DNA from: Trema orientale
Lineage: Eukaryota > Streptophyta > Magnoliopsida > Rosales > Cannabaceae
Reading direction: 5' to 3'
Length of the DNA stretch: 64,000 bases
Assembly (NCBI GenBank): GCA_002914845.1
Contig: JXTC01000042.1
Coordinates: 317,513-381,512, forward strand
The notes beneath the pieces were generated by a model. It was not told where the DNA came from and searched no databases. It saw nothing but the letters and a program-made list of their open reading frames with translations. Shown here piece after piece: positions 62,338-64,000 of the stretch. The first letter of the stretch is position 1, and each line of letters starts with the position of its first letter. Position numbers and translations under genes: made by a program.

Positions 62338-64000
62338 TTGGCAACATATATATATATATATATATATATTCAAACAACTAGAAATATCTATTGCAAATAA
62401 GAGCATAAAGAATTTAATGATAGATAAATTCTAACATACAACCTAATAAAACCTTATATAAAGCAACAATCAGTTTTAAGATTTTAAGAAAATAATAACA
62501 AATATGCAATATATAAGGATTTATAAAGACAAATATAATAATTTTAAAATAATTAAAGGTACGAATTTTTATTATGCTTCAACCTTGAGCAGAATCTCAA
62601 CAGCACTTCGGCTAAGAAATCCCTGCAAAAATAAAGATACAGTTAACTGACGAGGCATGTGTTCCACACAGAGTCCTTAAGACTGATTCACTCTCTCCAC
62701 TAGAATACTTTAGGATTTTGCAAGCATCAATTTCCTAAGATATAACAATGAAGAGTAGTAAGTGAACTACTAATATCTCCACTCTACGAAATGAAAACTA
62801 AGAACTCTTTACACAGAAGGATTTCTAGAGCTACAATATCCAAAGAACTAGACCTAGAATTCTAAGTTGCTAAAACACTTAAGAAAAACTGCGTTGCTAG
62901 AGAAAGAGAGAGAACAAAAAGAGAAACTGAGAGCTTTGTTCTATGGAAAAGAGAAAGGGAGGAGCTCCTTATATAGTAGGCGAAAGAGAAGTTACAAAAA
63001 ACCAAACATGAATGCTCCATAATGCTAATAATTTAGCTGTTACTCATTAGCCAAATCTGTAATCTTTGCAAGCCCAAAAAAAAAAAAAAACATTTTTAAG
63101 CAATCAATATGGCTGTAATAGCTATGCTTTTAATACCACGTTTCGGTTACTAGTAGACGCAAGCAAAAAAACGGATTGGAAATAAAGAAAAATAAACATG
63201 GACTGCAATAAAAAGTTGGCTTATACATAGTTGTACACCTGAAAAATGCAACTTTATATTAAGCATAAATTTAAGAGCTTTTCAACCAATGTGGGACAAG
63301 TTTATCTCAATTTTCTTCCTCTATTTTCCAATCCCAACAAGCATATTTTGAGTATTAATTTCTCATTCACCCAAGCTCTAATTTAGACATACAATATACC
63401 AATTTAATCTGCTCATAGAGTAGAACAAGATTATGCCAAGACCTTATACTTACACAATGCAAGTCCTATTCTAATTCATGCTCTAAATTGGCTAATGAAA
63501 ATGGAATTATAACTTTAATTTGAGTTTTACTATACACATAGCTCTCAAACCCATTTAAATCCAAACTACCATTTCAAATAATGGTCCATTTTCTAACAGA
63601 TTCTTCAATCATGGCAAGCTGTAAGTTTTGTCATTGTCTGTTTTTTTTGTACAATTGTCTTGACAGACCGTGAGAATGTTCTATAATTTCTAATATCAAA
63701 CTCTCACTGAAGACAAATTTAATTTTGTTGATGTGGAGTTTCGAAAATTGCAACGTATTTTCCAGATATTCTGCTTACGACCTAAGAAGAGCATATGAAT
63801 GGTTACAATGGTTTAAGCCGTTAGATCTATATTCTACGGTGGTGATTAGTTTGGTGGTTAGCTAAAAACATTTAATGCTGACCAAAAAAATTTAATGCTA
63901 TCACTACTTTTTTAAGTACCCATCCATGGTCACAAAAAAATTGTAACCATTGAGAAGTCTTCCATATATATATATATATATATAATTTTGCTTATTTAAC
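62338..64000. other. window end: possible copia LTR/leader and AT-rich spacer
   Basis: A minus-strand CTACTATATAAGGAGCTCC TATA-like box near 62965-62985, followed by CT-rich leader-like DNA to about 62575, could be the 5' LTR/leader of the copia remnant to its left. No primer site was found. (TA)n runs lie at about 62346-62370 and 63964-63983. I see no host gene. Confidence 0.3.

Overview
The window is nuclear DNA of a flowering plant, almost certainly a eudicot. It has spliced genes with short AT-rich GT-AG introns, plant-type retrotransposons (Ty3/gypsy of the Tat lineage, Ty1/copia, TRIM), Helitron, Mutator, hAT and CACTA debris, and tRNA-derived SINEs. I cannot name the genus. Two host genes look intact: a DEAD-box RNA helicase of the DDX41/Abstrakt type (Arabidopsis RH35/RH43-like) on + at 6229-8347, and PEX1, the peroxisomal AAA-ATPase, on - at 16653-31007. 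I reconstructed PEX1 as 17 coding exons and 1130 codons, with phase closing at every junction. A third host gene, a subtilisin-like protease on - at about 10350-12285, is a decayed pseudogene.

Layout. 1-5035: a much rearranged Helitron relic with inverted and direct internal copies, one SINE, and a TRIM element flanked by a 5-bp target duplication. 5036-8347: leader and body of the helicase gene. 8348-16652: a Mutator-like element (candidate gene-capturing MULE), the subtilase pseudogene, a second SINE and small foldback elements. 16653-31007: PEX1, whose introns hold a MITE, a tandem duplication, microsatellites and possible solo LTRs. 31008-38373: AT-rich spacer with SINE and MITE copies, two LTR remnants and a long-TIR foldback element.

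38379-51236: one nearly complete Tat-lineage Ty3/gypsy element, GC-rich against its surroundings. It has two LTRs of about 660 bp, a primer site, gag-pol, a tandem-repeat tract (partly an assembly gap at 45229-45367), an opposite-strand extra ORF region, and a hAT-type MITE inserted in pol. 51237-64000: a copia remnant with a long LTR carrying a Mutator-type foldback MITE, a minisatellite, a CACTA transposase relic, a second copia remnant and more MITEs.

The two intact genes are unrelated housekeeping functions (RNA helicase/spliceosome-associated; peroxisomal import-receptor recycling) and do not form a functional cluster. Nearly everything else is transposable-element strata. I found no convincing undescribed system. 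The most unusual items are the antisense ORF region of the Tat element, the possible gene capture inside the 8.9-10.0 kb MULE, the LTR joined to a BED-finger-like fragment at 33.2-33.7 kb, the shortened N terminus of the DDX41-like helicase, and a possible intron-retention C terminus of PEX1. All splice sites were placed by eye from GT-AG signals and recalled family sequences; no alignment was run.
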